64,000 nt of DNA from Faecalibacterium prausnitzii (GCF_003324185.1 NZ_PXUP01000001.1:186001-250000), one strand, 5' to 3'. Counted from the stretch's first letter, positions 8,451 through 19,200 are shown. Made by a program: numbers and translations. The notes: generated by a model not told the origin, from the letters alone.

Positions 8451-9554
8451 ATGGCAGAAAAAGCGATCCGGCTGGGCGGCGAATCCACCGCCGATGCCAT
8501 TGTCAGCGCCGTGGACGCAATGTACACGGAGCATACCTTTGCGGAAAAGGATTTTGCCCTCAAGCACAACGAGGACGAGATCAGCGTGGATACCAACTTT
8601 GCGGCGCAGAACTTCTGGAAGGAAGCGCTCATCCGCTTTTTCAATAAGAAGAGTGCCGTGCTGGGGCTTGTCCTCATTGTGATCATCGTACTGCTGGCCG
8701 TTTTGGGCCCGGGCATGAACAGCTACACCTACTCCGGGCAGGATCTGAGCCAGAAAAACTTTGCGCCCCGCGTGCCGGGCATTGAGCAGTTCGGCATTCT
8801 GGACGGCAGCGAGAAGATGAGCACCACCACCGGAACCAAGGTGACCAACGCCTATCAGGAAAAAGACAAGCTGGACGTCTACTACTGGTTCGGCAGCGAT
8901 CTGTACGGCCGCGACATCTGGACCCGTACATGGGAAGGCGCCCGGGTCTCCCTGATCATCGCGGTGGCGGCGGCCATCATTGATATGGTCATCGGCATGA
9001 GCTACGGCCTGATCTCGGGCTACTTCGGCGGCAGAGTGGATATGGTGATGCAGCGCTTTCTGGAGGTAGCCAACGGCATCCCCCGGCTGGTCATCGTCAC
9101 GCTGCTGCTGCTGGTATTGCAGCCCGGCATGGTGACCATCATCTTTGCCCTGATGCTGACCGAATGGGTGGGCATGAGCCGCATCGCCCGCGCGGAGATG
9201 CTCAAGCTGAAGGATCAGGAGTTCGTTCTGGCCTCCCGCACGCTGGGCGCCGGCAGCTTCTTCATCATCTTCAAGGAAGTGCTGCCCAACATCATCGGAC
9301 CCATCATCACGCAGGTCATGTTCAGCATCCCGACCGCTATCTTCACCGAGGCGTTCCTCTCCTTTGTGGGTCTGGGCATCCCGGTGCCGCAGTGTTCGCT
9401 GGGCTCTCTGATCAGCGAGCTGTACAACAGCTTCACCACCCACCCCTATCAGATCATCCCGCCCATTGTGGTCATGAGCCTGCTGATGCTCAGCTTCAAC
9501 CTCGAGGCGGATGGTCTGCGCGAGGCGCTGGACCCCAAGATGAAGAGTATGTAA
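8451..9554 (+). CDS. oppC: Oligopeptide ABC transporter permease OppC
   Basis: This 367-residue partner permease has a cytoplasmic N-terminal region of about 65 residues, a first membrane helix (VLGLVLIVIIVLLAVLGPG), and an extracellular insert with YYWFGSDLYGRDIWTR. The membrane core carries the ATPase-contact loop (ASRTLGAGSFFIIFKEVLPN). The extended N-terminal part is seen in Firmicute OppC proteins. It begins at the base after the oppB stop and is followed by oppD after 13 bp. Confidence 0.92.
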   Translation: MAEKAIRLGGESTADAIVSAVDAMYTEHTFAEKDFALKHNEDEISVDTNFAAQNFWKEALIRFFNKKSAVLGLVLIVIIVLLAVLGPGMNSYTYSGQDLSQKNFAPRVPGIEQFGILDGSEKMSTTTGTKVTNAYQEKDKLDVYYWFGSDLYGRDIWTRTWEGARVSLIIAVAAAIIDMVIGMSYGLISGYFGGRVDMVMQRFLEVANGIPRLVIVTLLLLVLQPGMVTIIFALMLTEWVGMSRIARAEMLKLKDQEFVLASRTLGAGSFFIIFKEVLPNIIGPIITQVMFSIPTAIFTEAFLSFVGLGIPVPQCSLGSLISELYNSFTTHPYQIIPPIVVMSLLMLSFNLEADGLREALDPKMKSM

Positions 9555-9567
9555 GGAGGAACACCCC

Positions 9568-10665
9568 ATGCCTGAAGCAAAAAAAGAACAGGTCTTGTCG
9601 GTGCGAGACCTTGATATCACCTTTAAGACCACCGCAGGCCCGGTGCACGCCATCCGCGGTGTGAACATCGACCTGTACAAGGGCGAGACGGTCGCGCTGG
9701 TGGGCGAGTCCGGTTCCGGCAAGTCCGTCACCATGAAAGCCGCCATGGGCATTCTGGCCAAGAATGCCACCGTGAACAGCGGCAGCATCCGGTTCAGCTA
9801 CCACCACGCCGACGGCAGCCCGGAGAGCGTAGACCTGCTGCAAAAGGACAAAAAGTGGATCCGCCGCCACATCAACGGCAAGCGCATCGCTATGGTGTTT
9901 CAGGACCCCATGACCAGCCTTGACCCCACCATGACCATCGGCAAGCAGATCATGGAGGGCATGCTCTGGCACTTCAAAATGCCCAAGGCGGAAGCCTACA
10001 AAAAGGCGCTGGAACTGCTGGAAGAGGTGGGCATCACCGATGCCGAAAAGCGGATGAAAAACTACCCGCACCAGCTGTCCGGCGGTATGCGCCAGCGCGT
10101 GGTCATTGCCATTGCGCTCTCCTGCGACCCCGACCTGCTCATCTGCGACGAGCCCACCACCGCGCTGGATGTGACCATTCAGGCCAAAATTCTGGAGCTG
10201 ATCCGCCGCATTCAAAAGGAGCGCGGCATCTCGGTCATCTACATCACCCACGACCTTGGCGTTGTGGCAAAGGTGGCAGACTATGTGGACGTGATGTACG
10301 CCGGCAAGATCGTGGAGACCGGCACCATCGACGAGATCTTCTACGACCCCAAGCACCCCTATACATGGGGCCTGCTGTCGGCCATGCCCGACCTTGACAC
10401 CGCCGACGACCGTCTGTATACCATTCCCGGCTCGCCGCCGAACCTGCTGCACGAGAAGCCCGGCGATGCCTTTGCACCCCGCAACCGCTTTGCGCTGAAC
10501 ATCGACGACGAGATCGACCCGCCCATGTTCAAGATCAGCGATACCCACTATGCGGCAACATGGCTGCTGGACCCCCGTGCCCCCAAGGTGGAGATGCCGC
10601 CGGAGCTCAAGGAGCGCATTGCCCGCATGAAAGCAGAAGCAAAAAAGATCGAGGAGGCGGAATAA
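9568..10665 (+). CDS. oppD: Oligopeptide ABC transporter ATPase OppD
   Basis: This 365-residue ATPase has Walker A GESGSGKS, the ABC signature LSGGMRQR, and Walker [14 protein letters not shown]. The C-terminal oligopeptide/dipeptide extension is present ([14 protein letters not shown]...PGSPPNLLH), although it lacks the usual Fe-S-like cysteine cluster. GGAGG precedes the ATG. The next ATG follows the stop directly, so D and F are coupled. Confidence 0.93.
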   Translation: MPEAKKEQVLSVRDLDITFKTTAGPVHAIRGVNIDLYKGETVALVGESGSGKSVTMKAAMGILAKNATVNSGSIRFSYHHADGSPESVDLLQKDKKWIRRHINGKRIAMVFQDPMTSLDPTMTIGKQIMEGMLWHFKMPKAEAYKKALELLEEVGITDAEKRMKNYPHQLSGGMRQRVVIAIALSCDPDLLICDEPTTALDVTIQAKILELIRRIQKERGISVIYITHDLGVVAKVADYVDVMYAGKIVETGTIDEIFYDPKHPYTWGLLSAMPDLDTADDRLYTIPGSPPNLLHEKPGDAFAPRNRFALNIDDEIDPPMFKISDTHYAATWLLDPRAPKVEMPPELKERIARMKAEAKKIEEAE

Positions 10666-11598
10666 ATGGCAGCACAGAGCACGACCCCGCTGCTGAAGGT
10701 CGAAGGGCTAAAGCAGTATTTCCGCGTCAATAAGAATTTCACGGTCAAGGCGGTGGACGATGTCAGTTTTGAGATCTACCCCGGCGAGACCTACGGTCTG
10801 GTGGGCGAGTCCGGCTCGGGCAAATCCACCATCGGCCGCAGCATCATCCGCCTGTACGACCCCACTGCGGGCAAGATCACCTTTGACGGGCAGGATATCA
10901 GCGGCCGTCTGACCTATGCACAGAACAATACCCTGCGCACCCAGATGCAGATGATCTTTCAGGACCCCATGGCATCCCTGAACCCCCGCAAAAAGGTGGA
11001 GGACATCATCGGCGAGGGTCTGGATATCCATCATCTGTGCAAAACGCAGGCAGAGCGCCGCGAAAAGGTGGAAAAGATCCTTGCCAAGGTCGGCCTTGCC
11101 CCGGAACACGCCGAGCGCTACCCCCACCAGTTCTCCGGCGGTCAGCGTCAACGCGTGGGCATTGCCCGCGCCCTCATCATGAACCCCAAGCTCATCATCG
11201 CGGACGAGTGCATCTCGGCGCTGGATGTATCCATTCAGGCACAGGTAGTCAACCTGATGAAGGATATCCAGCAGGAGACCGGCACGGCTTATCTGTTCAT
11301 CGCCCACGACCTGTCCATGGTCAAGTACATCTCCGACCGCATTGGTGTGCTGCATCTGGGGCATCTGCTGGAGACCGGCACCACCGAGGAGATTTTCGAG
11401 CACCCCATCCACCCCTACACCCGGAGCCTGCTGTCGGCCATTCCGCTGCCGAACCCGGTGGTCGAAAAGCGCCGCGTGGCTGAGACTTATGACTATGCCA
11501 CTTCCGGCATCGACTATTCCAAGGGTACCAGCCACCATGTGGAGGGCAGCCACTACGTCAAGTGCACGGATGAAGAATTTGCCAAGTGGTGTAAATAA
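10666..11598 (+). CDS. oppF: Oligopeptide ABC transporter ATPase OppF
   Basis: This 310-residue second ATPase has Walker [10 protein letters not shown], the OppF stretch [15 protein letters not shown], signature FSGGQRQR, Walker [15 protein letters not shown], and the C-terminal oligopeptide region [16 protein letters not shown]. The Walker B region reads DECIS rather than DEPVS, a common OppF variant. It ends the transporter operon. An imperfect GC-rich hairpin (about 11619-11655) follows but lacks a clear T tract. Confidence 0.93.
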   Translation: MAAQSTTPLLKVEGLKQYFRVNKNFTVKAVDDVSFEIYPGETYGLVGESGSGKSTIGRSIIRLYDPTAGKITFDGQDISGRLTYAQNNTLRTQMQMIFQDPMASLNPRKKVEDIIGEGLDIHHLCKTQAERREKVEKILAKVGLAPEHAERYPHQFSGGQRQRVGIARALIMNPKLIIADECISALDVSIQAQVVNLMKDIQQETGTAYLFIAHDLSMVKYISDRIGVLHLGHLLETGTTEEIFEHPIHPYTRSLLSAIPLPNPVVEKRRVAETYDYATSGIDYSKGTSHHVEGSHYVKCTDEEFAKWCK

Positions 11599-11718
11599 GA
11601 CCGAATCCAAGACGAGTGCTGCAGGCGGCCTTTTATAGTGCCGCCGTGCAGCGCACCGCCAAGGAGCAAAAGAATGCCCGCCCACCGGGCCGTTCTGGAG
11701 AGTGAAAACTCCAGTAAG

Positions 11719-11786
11719 GCAGACAATGCAAGGAAAAACACGGCTTTCTCGCCGGTGTGTAAAAAGTGTGCAAAAACAGTGCACTT
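11719..11786 (+). repeat. Left copy of a 57-bp direct repeat with integrase arm-type sites
   Basis: Positions 11719-11775 match 43512-43568 with two differences. The end of the repeat holds three tandem 11-mers related to GTGTGCAAAA (11754, 11765, 11776). At the right end of the island the same sequence lies between int and the att site, so this copy probably marks the remnant end of an integrated element. Confidence 0.6.
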
Positions 11787-11948
11787 ACTCTGGGACAAAT
11801 AAAAAATGATGATTTTTGATCCATGACTTGGTGGCGATTTGAGTGACCACAAAGGTAAATTTGATACACGGAAAGAAGAATGCCCACTCGTCTGAGGAAT
11901 TCTCAGGGGAGTGGGCAGTTCTGTATAATGGCGTTTTGTATATGTCGC

Positions 11949-12032
11949 TTGCCACTTTTAGCATGGAGCTTGCCATTTTTTGAGATGAAGTTGCCACTTT
12001 TAGCGTAGAGGTTGCCACTTTTCTATGGCAAG
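11949..12032. repeat. Four 21-bp iterons
   Basis: Four consecutive units start TTGCCAYTTTT at 11949, 11970, 11991 and 12012 with an exact 21-bp period (two helical turns). They are followed (12033-12069) by four CTTTCCRYA-type repeats. Exact helical phasing suggests protein binding, as in iteron origins or regulator arrays. The rest of 11787-12206 is AT-rich with no convincing gene; a minus-strand frame through the repeats only encodes a repetitive peptide. Confidence 0.65.
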
Positions 12033-12206
12033 TTTCCGCACTTTCCGCATTACTTTCCACACTTTCCGTACCCCATGAGATATGAACACCTGCCAAACTT
12101 TTTCAGAGATTGCTACTTTTTTGGGGTATGGTTGCTAAACCTTGCCCAAAGGATGCTATATCTTAGTCCAAGGTCACTAAACATAGCGCACAGAAAATCC
12201 CGCAAT

Positions 12207-12243
12207 AATATAATTAAACTTATGATAATCCAGATTATATTAT
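12207..12243 (+). repeat. 37-bp repeat, downstream copy flanking the ATPase gene
   Basis: AATATAATT, five bases, TATGATAAT, three bases, GATTATATTAT. It agrees with 13677-13713 at about 31 of 37 positions, in direct orientation. Its ends are also inverted repeats of each other. It overlaps the stop codon of the ATPase gene. Confidence 0.75.
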
Positions 12244-13667
12244 TTCTTGTAAACTGCATCTTCCTGAATCAGAATCAGGTTGGAATTCTCCGCTGCCATT
12301 TCCACCAGTCGATCTGTAAAGCCGCTCTTGGAGAACAGCCCGTACACAATTTCGTAGCCCTTAAAGGCCGCTGTAAGTTCTTTGGACTGCCCCTTTTCCT
12401 GCAAAGCAGAGTAGACCGCCACATCCACAGGTTTCGCATGGTACTTGCACTCACCGAGGAACAGCCGCTTATGCTGATGGTCCACCGCTGCAACATCGAT
12501 CTCTGTGTCTCCCTCGTTGTCGTTGCGCCAGTAAGAACCAATGCGTGAGGGTGCAAAATCGATCTGCCCCTTTCGGCACAGCTCCGCAAAGATGTTCCGG
12601 CAGATGCTCTCATAAGCGAAAGCCACAAATTTTTGCTTAAAGTCTTTGCCCATCTCGTCCAGCACGATCTGTTGGTTGTCCAGTTCCAACTCTCCCTTGA
12701 ACGGGTACACATAGCGGAACCAGAAGCGGATGAAGTTGTCCGAAACATAGTACAGACTCTTCCGGGAACGCTCTGGATTCTTTTCGGTGATGGGAACGTT
12801 CTTGATAACAAAACCAAGGTCGATCAGTGTTTTAAGGTACGGCGTAATAGCCGAAGTGTCCTGTTCCATCGTCATGCCGATCTTGCTCAGCTTGTGGTTG
12901 CCGTCCGAAATCGCTTTTAGCACGGAGAAATAGTTGATGGGCGTCTGCACTTCCTCGTTGAGCAGGAAATCAGGTTCTTCATACAAAAAGCCATTTTTCG
13001 ACAGTACCACACGCCGAATCTGCTCCACCAGCGGCTCGTCCGTCTGGAAAAACTCCATATATTTCGGTACACCGCCTGTAATGGCATACTGCTCCACCGC
13101 CTGCTCAAACGACAGGTTTTGCGCCGCATACACGTCCATGAATTGCAGCGGCATCAGCCGAATCTGCGCCGTTCTGCGGCCATAGAGCGGGCTGTCGTAG
13201 GCTAGAGCGTGCTTTTTCATCATGCTGATCAGGGAACCGCAGAGGATCAGCATCACATTGTGGTCTTTCAGCACTTCATCCCATGCGTTTTGCAGGATGG
13301 ACGGAAAATCCGGGTTCGTTTTGACCAGATACGGAAATTCATCAATGACAAGCACCTTTTTCTCGTCCGGGTGGTCGTCTGCTACCACTTGGAATAAATC
13401 CAGCCAGTCGGTGAATGTGACTTTGCTGAGCATGGGGTTCTTCGTGGTACGGGAAAGCACTCCGGCAAACCGCTTCATGCTCTGGGCTTCACTTTCTGTG
13501 GTTGCCAAAAAGTAGAACGCGCGTTTATCTTTGATAAACTCTTTGATCAGCGTCGTTTTTCCAACACGCCGCCTGCCGTAAATCACCACAAAGCCGCTGC
13601 CGTGCTCTAGCTCCGCATTCAGCGTTGCCAGTTCGGATGTTCTGCCGATGAAGTCCATACCGTTCAC
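12240..13667 (-). CDS. AAA+ ATPase of the archaeal-type ATPase/DUF234 family
   Basis: This 475-residue protein has Walker A GRRRVGKT (31-38) and Walker B VLVIDE (105-110), then a winged-helix-like middle region and a C-terminal DUF234 domain. That domain holds a PD-(D/E)xK-like pattern (EGDTEIDVAAV...FLGECKYH), so it probably binds or cuts nucleic acid. The biological role of this family is not established. The gene has no operon partners and is bracketed by two 37-bp repeats, one in its promoter region and one across its stop codon, as if it were a transferable unit. ATG at 13667 gives the expected N-terminus (MDFIGRTSEL). Confidence 0.85.
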   Translation of the reverse strand: MNGMDFIGRTSELATLNAELEHGSGFVVIYGRRRVGKTTLIKEFIKDKRAFYFLATTESEAQSMKRFAGVLSRTTKNPMLSKVTFTDWLDLFQVVADDHPDEKKVLVIDEFPYLVKTNPDFPSILQNAWDEVLKDHNVMLILCGSLISMMKKHALAYDSPLYGRRTAQIRLMPLQFMDVYAAQNLSFEQAVEQYAITGGVPKYMEFFQTDEPLVEQIRRVVLSKNGFLYEEPDFLLNEEVQTPINYFSVLKAISDGNHKLSKIGMTMEQDTSAITPYLKTLIDLGFVIKNVPITEKNPERSRKSLYYVSDNFIRFWFRYVYPFKGELELDNQQIVLDEMGKDFKQKFVAFAYESICRNIFAELCRKGQIDFAPSRIGSYWRNDNEGDTEIDVAAVDHQHKRLFLGECKYHAKPVDVAVYSALQEKGQSKELTAAFKGYEIVYGLFSKSGFTDRLVEMAAENSNLILIQEDAVYKK

Positions 13668-13676
13668 CTCTTGCTT

Positions 13677-13713
13677 AATATAATTTGAATTATGATAATA
13701 TCGATTATATTAT
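13677..13713 (+). repeat. 37-bp repeat, upstream copy flanking the ATPase gene
   Basis: Direct repeat of 12207-12243 with the same conserved blocks (AATATAATT, TATGATAAT, GATTATATTAT). It starts 10 bp upstream of the ATPase start codon, so it could also be an operator or promoter element. Confidence 0.75.
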
Positions 13714-13809
13714 AGCTGCTCTGTACAAAACCGTCAATAGGACGAAGCATCGAATTTTCAACATCAAATTCATACAATGTAGAAAACTCCGGGCTTTTTT
13801 CAGTTCAAC

Positions 13810-14145
13810 TTATGCGGCTGAGAGAAGTCTGTGGACGTTTTTGATTGCAATAGGGCTACCAATTGCTATTCCAACTACACTAAAAGATACTACGGCAAAA
13901 TAGAGTACGTTTTGCCAACGCTCCTGATTTCTGCGGTCGTAATTTCTGTCCATAGCATCCAGCTGTTCTTGGGTGTTCATGTCATCGGCCGACACAATTA
14001 ATTTTTGTTTTGTTATATATTTCTCTTCTGATGTGGCTTCGGCATCGATTACTGCATCAGAAATTTTTTGACAGACTTCATCGATGACTATGTTCTGAAG
14101 AGATTTCGTTTCGCCGAGTGGCTGCATAGTATTTTGTTTGTTCAT
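13810..14145 (-). CDS. Small predicted membrane-anchored protein of unknown function
   Basis: 111 residues: a charged, soluble N-terminal part (about 1-75) and one C-terminal membrane helix (WQNVLYFAVVSFSVVGIAIGSP). AGGAGG sits upstream of the ATG. It lies divergently from the XRE-like gene at 14302. I do not recognise the family. Low GC matches the rest of the island. Confidence 0.65.
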   Translation of the reverse strand: MNKQNTMQPLGETKSLQNIVIDEVCQKISDAVIDAEATSEEKYITKQKLIVSADDMNTQEQLDAMDRNYDRRNQERWQNVLYFAVVSFSVVGIAIGSPIAIKNVHRLLSAA

Positions 14146-14301
14146 AGATAACCTCCTAAATATATGTTTGTCTGGGATTGACAGTTCCTTGGTGTAGCTA
14201 TATCATACTACTAGATGACGGATGAATCAATCTTTAAAATCGTCTGTTTCAATCGTTTGTAAACACAAAAAAGATAAATATGTCTTTGGCGAGGTGATAT
14301 A

Positions 14302-15108
14302 ATGGCATTCAAATCTATAAATCATGATGATGAAAAGATTTTCTATAACAGACTGTGGAAATTGATGGAGGAGCGAAACCTTTCAACGGCAAGAGAATTA
14401 GCGCAGGCTTTATATGCCGAGGAGATAGTCCCTGTAGACAGTGCATCTGAAGACGAGATATCTATAATAGGAAGTATGACACGCAGAATACAGGAACACT
14501 TAAATTTAGAAGGTACAGATAAATTGCAGGGTAGATATGTCAAAGCGTATTGTGATTTTTTTGGATGTTCAGCAGATTACCTGTTTGGCTTATCTTCAAT
14601 TAAAAGTGAAAATCCAGATGTTATTAGATTCTGTGAAGCAACAGGTTTATCTGAAAAATCGGTCAGAAGGCTAATAGAAGATTTACCGGAAGATATAAAA
14701 AGAGATTTAGTTGGGTTTTGGTCTAATGTTTTAGAAAGCAATTTGTTTTATGAAGTACCTTTAGAATTCCATCAAATGTGCTATGAATTGGGACAGTACA
14801 GAATTGCACAGGACCAAATAAAGGCAATCAATATGGCGGCTAAAAAAATGGACAATTCGGATACATTTGTCGATACTTGGAGAGCGATGATGGAGAGTAA
14901 TTATCTAAAGGAAGCTCAGCCGCATGAAGGGTCCTACCATATGCATCTGAATGAGCTTTTAGTGAATGTGACAACGTGTTTGGAAAATTGGGTGGATGAA
15001 TATGTTCCTACCCATAAAAAAGAGATTCAACAATATTTCTATGGTGACTTAAATAAGAGACTACAGGAGAGTTATGATGAATTTTTGAAAACAACGCAAT
15101 CCGAATAA
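14302..15108 (+). CDS. XRE-like helix-turn-helix protein
   Basis: This 268-residue protein has an N-terminal region (residues 10-95: FYNRLWKLMEERNLSTARELAQALY...YVKAYCDFFGCSADYLFGL) that matches the Cro/C1 DNA-binding layout, where YCDFFGCSADYLFGL is the typical end of the domain. The C-terminal 170 residues are helical and unrecognised. GAGGTGA lies just upstream of the start. It may regulate the island genes around it; this is inference. Confidence 0.75.
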   Translation: MAFKSINHDDEKIFYNRLWKLMEERNLSTARELAQALYAEEIVPVDSASEDEISIIGSMTRRIQEHLNLEGTDKLQGRYVKAYCDFFGCSADYLFGLSSIKSENPDVIRFCEATGLSEKSVRRLIEDLPEDIKRDLVGFWSNVLESNLFYEVPLEFHQMCYELGQYRIAQDQIKAINMAAKKMDNSDTFVDTWRAMMESNYLKEAQPHEGSYHMHLNELLVNVTTCLENWVDEYVPTHKKEIQQYFYGDLNKRLQESYDEFLKTTQSE

Positions 15109-15118
15109 TATCACAGAA

Positions 15119-15166
15119 AAACCGCCTTACTACCGGAGTAAATCCGATGGTGGGGCGGTTCTTTTA
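15119..15166 (+). terminator. Intrinsic terminator after the XRE-like gene
   Basis: AACCGCC ... GGGCGGTT stem with a smaller internal CGG/CCG stem, followed by CTTTTA. It may also serve minus-strand transcripts. Confidence 0.65.
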
Positions 15167-15226
15167 TACCTTGATTTCTTGACCGTTCTTGAAGGTGAAG
15201 CGGATATCGTCAGTGCTGTAAGCAGG
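15164..15226 (-). pseudogene. Possible remnant of a site-specific recombinase C-terminus
   Basis: The minus strand encodes AYSTDDIRFTFKNGQEIKV before a stop, resembling the C-terminal tail of large serine recombinases. An in-frame stop lies directly upstream, so only a fragment remains. The remaining 15230-15466 stretch shows no other recognisable gene. Confidence 0.3.
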
Positions 15227-15466
15227 TCAACGCCAACGCAATCACAGCGTAATAGAATATTTGTAAAGGGGATTTTATCTGCTTTGCCGTTTTTTCACAT
15301 CTGGACTCCAACATGCCTTTGTGCTATTCAGCGATTCCATCGCGCAGCCTGCGCCGGGACGGTGCAGATTTGAAGGGTTTGGGATTTCCCAACAAGTATT
15401 TTGCAACGCAAAATGGTCTTTGTATATACGAAGACACTGCTTGCGGGTCTGCTGGTCATATACCCT

Positions 15467-16228
15467 TCAGCTCTCACCACCACAAAACGTTTCATATTTT
15501 TGACTCCATTCAAACTGTGCATTTTTGTCTAACAGTTTTTTGCGTTGCTGCCAATCTGGCATAAGTGTCGACAGTATCGCATAAAAATCCTTCGAGTGGT
15601 TTGGGTACAGAAAATGACAAAATTCGTGCAATACTACATATTCAATGCAACTGACGGGCATTTCGAGCAAGTGCCGGTTCAATGTAATGATAGCTTTCTG
15701 TGGAAGACAAGATCCCCAGCGAGTATCCATCGATCGAATATGGATTCGTGGAAATGGCACATCATATTTTCGAAATATCGGATAAAGCTGATCCACCGTC
15801 TGCTGAAATATTTCGCGACACATCTTATTCAGATAACGGTCAACAAGACGCTTTTTTTGTTCCTGATCTTCTGTGTCTTTTACGGTAAGATAGAGATAAA
15901 CGCCATCGGAACGTATATCGTCTTTTTTTCCTTGCTCTACCCGCAGACGCAGACTGCGTCCCAAAACGGAAAAGCTTTCCCCACTGATGTAATGTCGAGG
16001 CTGCGGTGCATACTGTTGGAATTCTCGAAAATGCTGCTGTGCCTCTGCAATGTAACGGCTGTGTCGTTTCACGAATTGCGTAACAACGCTTTCCGAGACA
16101 TCTTTCGGAGCAGAAACATAAACAGAGGCATCTGTCCGAATCCGAAGATTGATATTGCGTACGTTCTTTCGTTCTAGCTGATAGCAGATACAACCATGCT
16201 CAGTCTCAACCGCACAAATCTGTATCAT
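15467..16228 (-). CDS. YgjP-like metallopeptidase domain protein
   Basis: This 253-residue protein has the zinc-peptidase pattern HEFCHFLYPNHSKDFY (HExxH-like with a third His) and the upstream block DTRWGSCLPQKAIITLN, both diagnostic of the YgjP/DUF45 family. Such genes often sit beside type I restriction genes. It overlaps the hsdR stop by ATGA and has its own GGAGGT, so it is the last gene of the restriction operon. Its function there is unknown. Confidence 0.88.
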   Translation of the reverse strand: MIQICAVETEHGCICYQLERKNVRNINLRIRTDASVYVSAPKDVSESVVTQFVKRHSRYIAEAQQHFREFQQYAPQPRHYISGESFSVLGRSLRLRVEQGKKDDIRSDGVYLYLTVKDTEDQEQKKRLVDRYLNKMCREIFQQTVDQLYPIFRKYDVPFPRIHIRSMDTRWGSCLPQKAIITLNRHLLEMPVSCIEYVVLHEFCHFLYPNHSKDFYAILSTLMPDWQQRKKLLDKNAQFEWSQKYETFCGGES

Positions 16229-19200
16229 GCAAACCTCCGCAACGCAACTGTTTTAACATTTTCAATAATCATGTCAATCACATCAAAAGAAAGTACCAGG
16301 CCCTTTTCTTTTTGATAGCGGTAAAACAGATCATCAATATCCTGTGAGATTCGATCATGAATCGTCAGGTTATGGGTCCAGTCCACCTGGCTATGCTTTT
16401 CGATGATTGTCGTAATATCCAGTGCCATCTCGGCGGCAAAATCAGGCTCCACTGACAATCTTTCATTGGAGAAAATCGCGGTCAGTACACCATAGAACGC
16501 CTGTGCATGGACATTGGCTCGGATACGATCCGGGTATGCGATAGCGCTTTTTCCCGTGCGGTAATCCTCCAGAATATCCCGCATCTTGGCCAGATATTCT
16601 GCCTCCGTTATCGTCCGGGCTTTATACAGCTCAAGCGCTTCCTTGATGCGCTTGGAAAAATTTTCATAGTATGCTGGGTTCTCCTGATACTTCGTATTGA
16701 TACTCTTGGCGAGCCGTGTGCGAATCGCATCAGCTTTGGCACGCAGTGAGCCTAACTCGTTTAATTCCTTTTCAAACGCATCTCTGTCCAGAATGTCTAC
16801 CGGCTCGGTGATTCGCTTCAGACCCTCTACTGAAAGGTGTACGTCCAGCAGGTTTTGCATCAGTGGTTCGTATTCCCGATTGTCAATTGAATCCCCATAA
16901 CGAGGTTTCACGCTACGCCGTACCGCAGAGAAAAAGCCGAATGCTTTGATATATTTTTCCCGCTCTTCCACTGCCAGCGCCTCATAGGTTTTTTCAGAAT
17001 TCAGAACAAGATTCAAGGAGCGACCAAAGTTACACAGCCGTTTGTAAAACTCTTCCCGCTTCGAACTATCCGCTAAGAAAACCTCCACCGCCTCTGCATC
17101 GGTTCCGGCAAGTGTCAGACCGGGAACAGCCGAAAGCAACTCCATCAGTGCAGAATAATCGCTGCGTACCGTTCCAATCGCAGAGAGCACGTCCACCACA
17201 ACGCCTTTCAGATCATGCCCATCAAAGTTTTCCAGCCCGGCACCACTGTAAAGCTCCATTGCCTCATCCAATTTTTTGATCAGGCCCCGGTAATCCACGA
17301 TCATTCCATAGCTTTTTCCCTCGCACAGGCGGTTTGTGCGGGCAATGGCCTGAAGCAAACCGTGCTCCTTAAGTTCTTTGTCCAAGTAAAGCACTTGGCA
17401 GAGCGGCTCATCAAAGCCGGTAAGCCATTTACTGCACACGATCACAAGATCCAGTTCTCCGGCATGATACTGTGCCTTGATTGCTTCTTCATAATCATCG
17501 GCACTGCCATAGCGCTGCATCATCCGATTCCAGTAGGCAACTACCTTGTCGTCTGCTCCTTCATCTGCATCATCCACACTTTCGCGCAGATCCGGAGCCG
17601 AGATTACGACAGCGCAGTTCAGATCGCCAAATTGCTCAAAGTATTCCAGATACCGAACGGCATCCCGCTTGTAATTGGTGGCGACCATTCCCTTGAAGCC
17701 TGTATTTTTATAGGTTCGGCAAAAGTCCTCGTTGATGTCCAAAGCGATCCGTTTGATGCGTGCATCCGTAGAGGTCAGCCGTCGGATGCTGCTCCATTTC
17801 CGGGCGAGATCATCCCGCTGTGATTCCGTCAGGCGTTTTGTTGTTTGCTGAAACCATAGGTCGATGTTCTTTTCGTCAACTTTCTGCTCCACAAAGCGGC
17901 CTTCATAGATCAGTGGAACAATTGCACCATCGGCTACACCGTCCTGAATCGTATACTTGTGAATCAGTCCGCCAAACTTTTTCAAGGTGTTCTTCTCGCT
18001 CTTCATCAAGGGCGTTCCTGTAAAACCGATATAGCAGGCGTTTGGAAAAACCGTCCGCATTTTATGTGACATTTTGCCGTAATTGGAGCGGTGGCTTTCG
18101 TCCACAAGAACAAAGATGTCCCGAGATTTGTTGCAACCGTCCAGCCGCTCGGCAGTGCTGAATTTGTTGATGATGCTGGTGACGATGTCCACCCGCTCAT
18201 CCGTAACCAATCCCAGCAGATGCCGCCCGTTGGTAGCACGCGCAGGGCGAAGCCGCGTGTGCGCGAATGTCGCCGTGATTTGCTTATCCAGCTCTTTTCG
18301 GTCGGTGACGATCACTACACGTGGATGGTCTGCCTGCAGCTCCAGCAGCAAATATTTCGCCACCATCACCATGGTCAGACTTTTTCCGCTGCCCTGTGTA
18401 TGCCAGATCACACCGCCGCGCCGATTTCCTTTTTCATCACGCTGTTTGACTGTGTGCAGAATTTCCTTTACCGCAAAATATTGCTGATATCGGCAGATCT
18501 TTTTCACATTGTAGTCAAACAGCACGAAATACTTTGTTAGTTCCAACAAACGGACCGGTGTAAACAGAGAAACAATATCTTTATCCTGCACCGTTGGTGT
18601 CCGAACCGGGGTCAGTCGAGCCATTTCCCGGTTCAGGAAATCTGCATCTTGCTCTTTCCAGATGCTCCAAAACTTTTTCGGTGTTCCCGTTGTTGCATAG
18701 CGTACCTCGTTTTTATTGGTCGCCATTACGATCTGCGCAAACGCATAAAGCTGGGGGATATAGTGAGGCTGCTGGTTACGGCAGGTTTGCTCAATGGCCT
18801 GTTCCACCGGGATATCCGGAGCCTTGCATTCAATCACCGCAAACGGAATTCCATTGACAAACAGCACGATGTCCGGGCGGGCATCATGCTGTCCATCGGT
18901 GCTTTCCACCGCAAATTCTTCCGTGACATGGTAAAGGTTCTGCGTCGGATCCTCCCAGTCAATGTACTTCAAGTTGAAGTTCAGCAGCCTTCCTTCGCCT
19001 ACAGTTTCGGGATAGCTTTTGCCCAGCATAAGCGCATCATAGATTTTCTCACTGGTGCGCACAAGACCGTCCGTCAGCGGTATTTCCAGATCATCCATGG
19101 CGTGCTCAATGTTGACTGCAGAAAATTCATTTTCCACACCGCCGTAGGTATAGCGGTTCAGTTTCCGCAGCTGACCGCGCAGCACATCCCGCAACAGCAC

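Noticed and set aside
6663-9788. A 1041-codon open frame on the minus strand
   Set aside because: It lies opposite the oppA, oppB and oppC genes, is low in complexity (His, Gln, Gly, Asp-rich) and matches the mirror-image pattern of GC-rich coding DNA. The plus-strand genes explain it.
11599-11718. A missing left att copy of element 1
   Set aside because: I searched for the tRNA 3' sequence (TGGTGCGCTCGAGGG) here by eye and did not find it. The left end appears deleted or altered.
11949-12032. CRISPR array
   Set aside because: Units are contiguous 21-mers without unique spacers, and no cas genes are nearby.
11785-12096. A 103-codon minus-strand frame encoding a heptad-repeat peptide
   Set aside because: The repeats come from the 21-bp iterons being read in frame. 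There is no good ribosome site, so DNA-level function is the better explanation.
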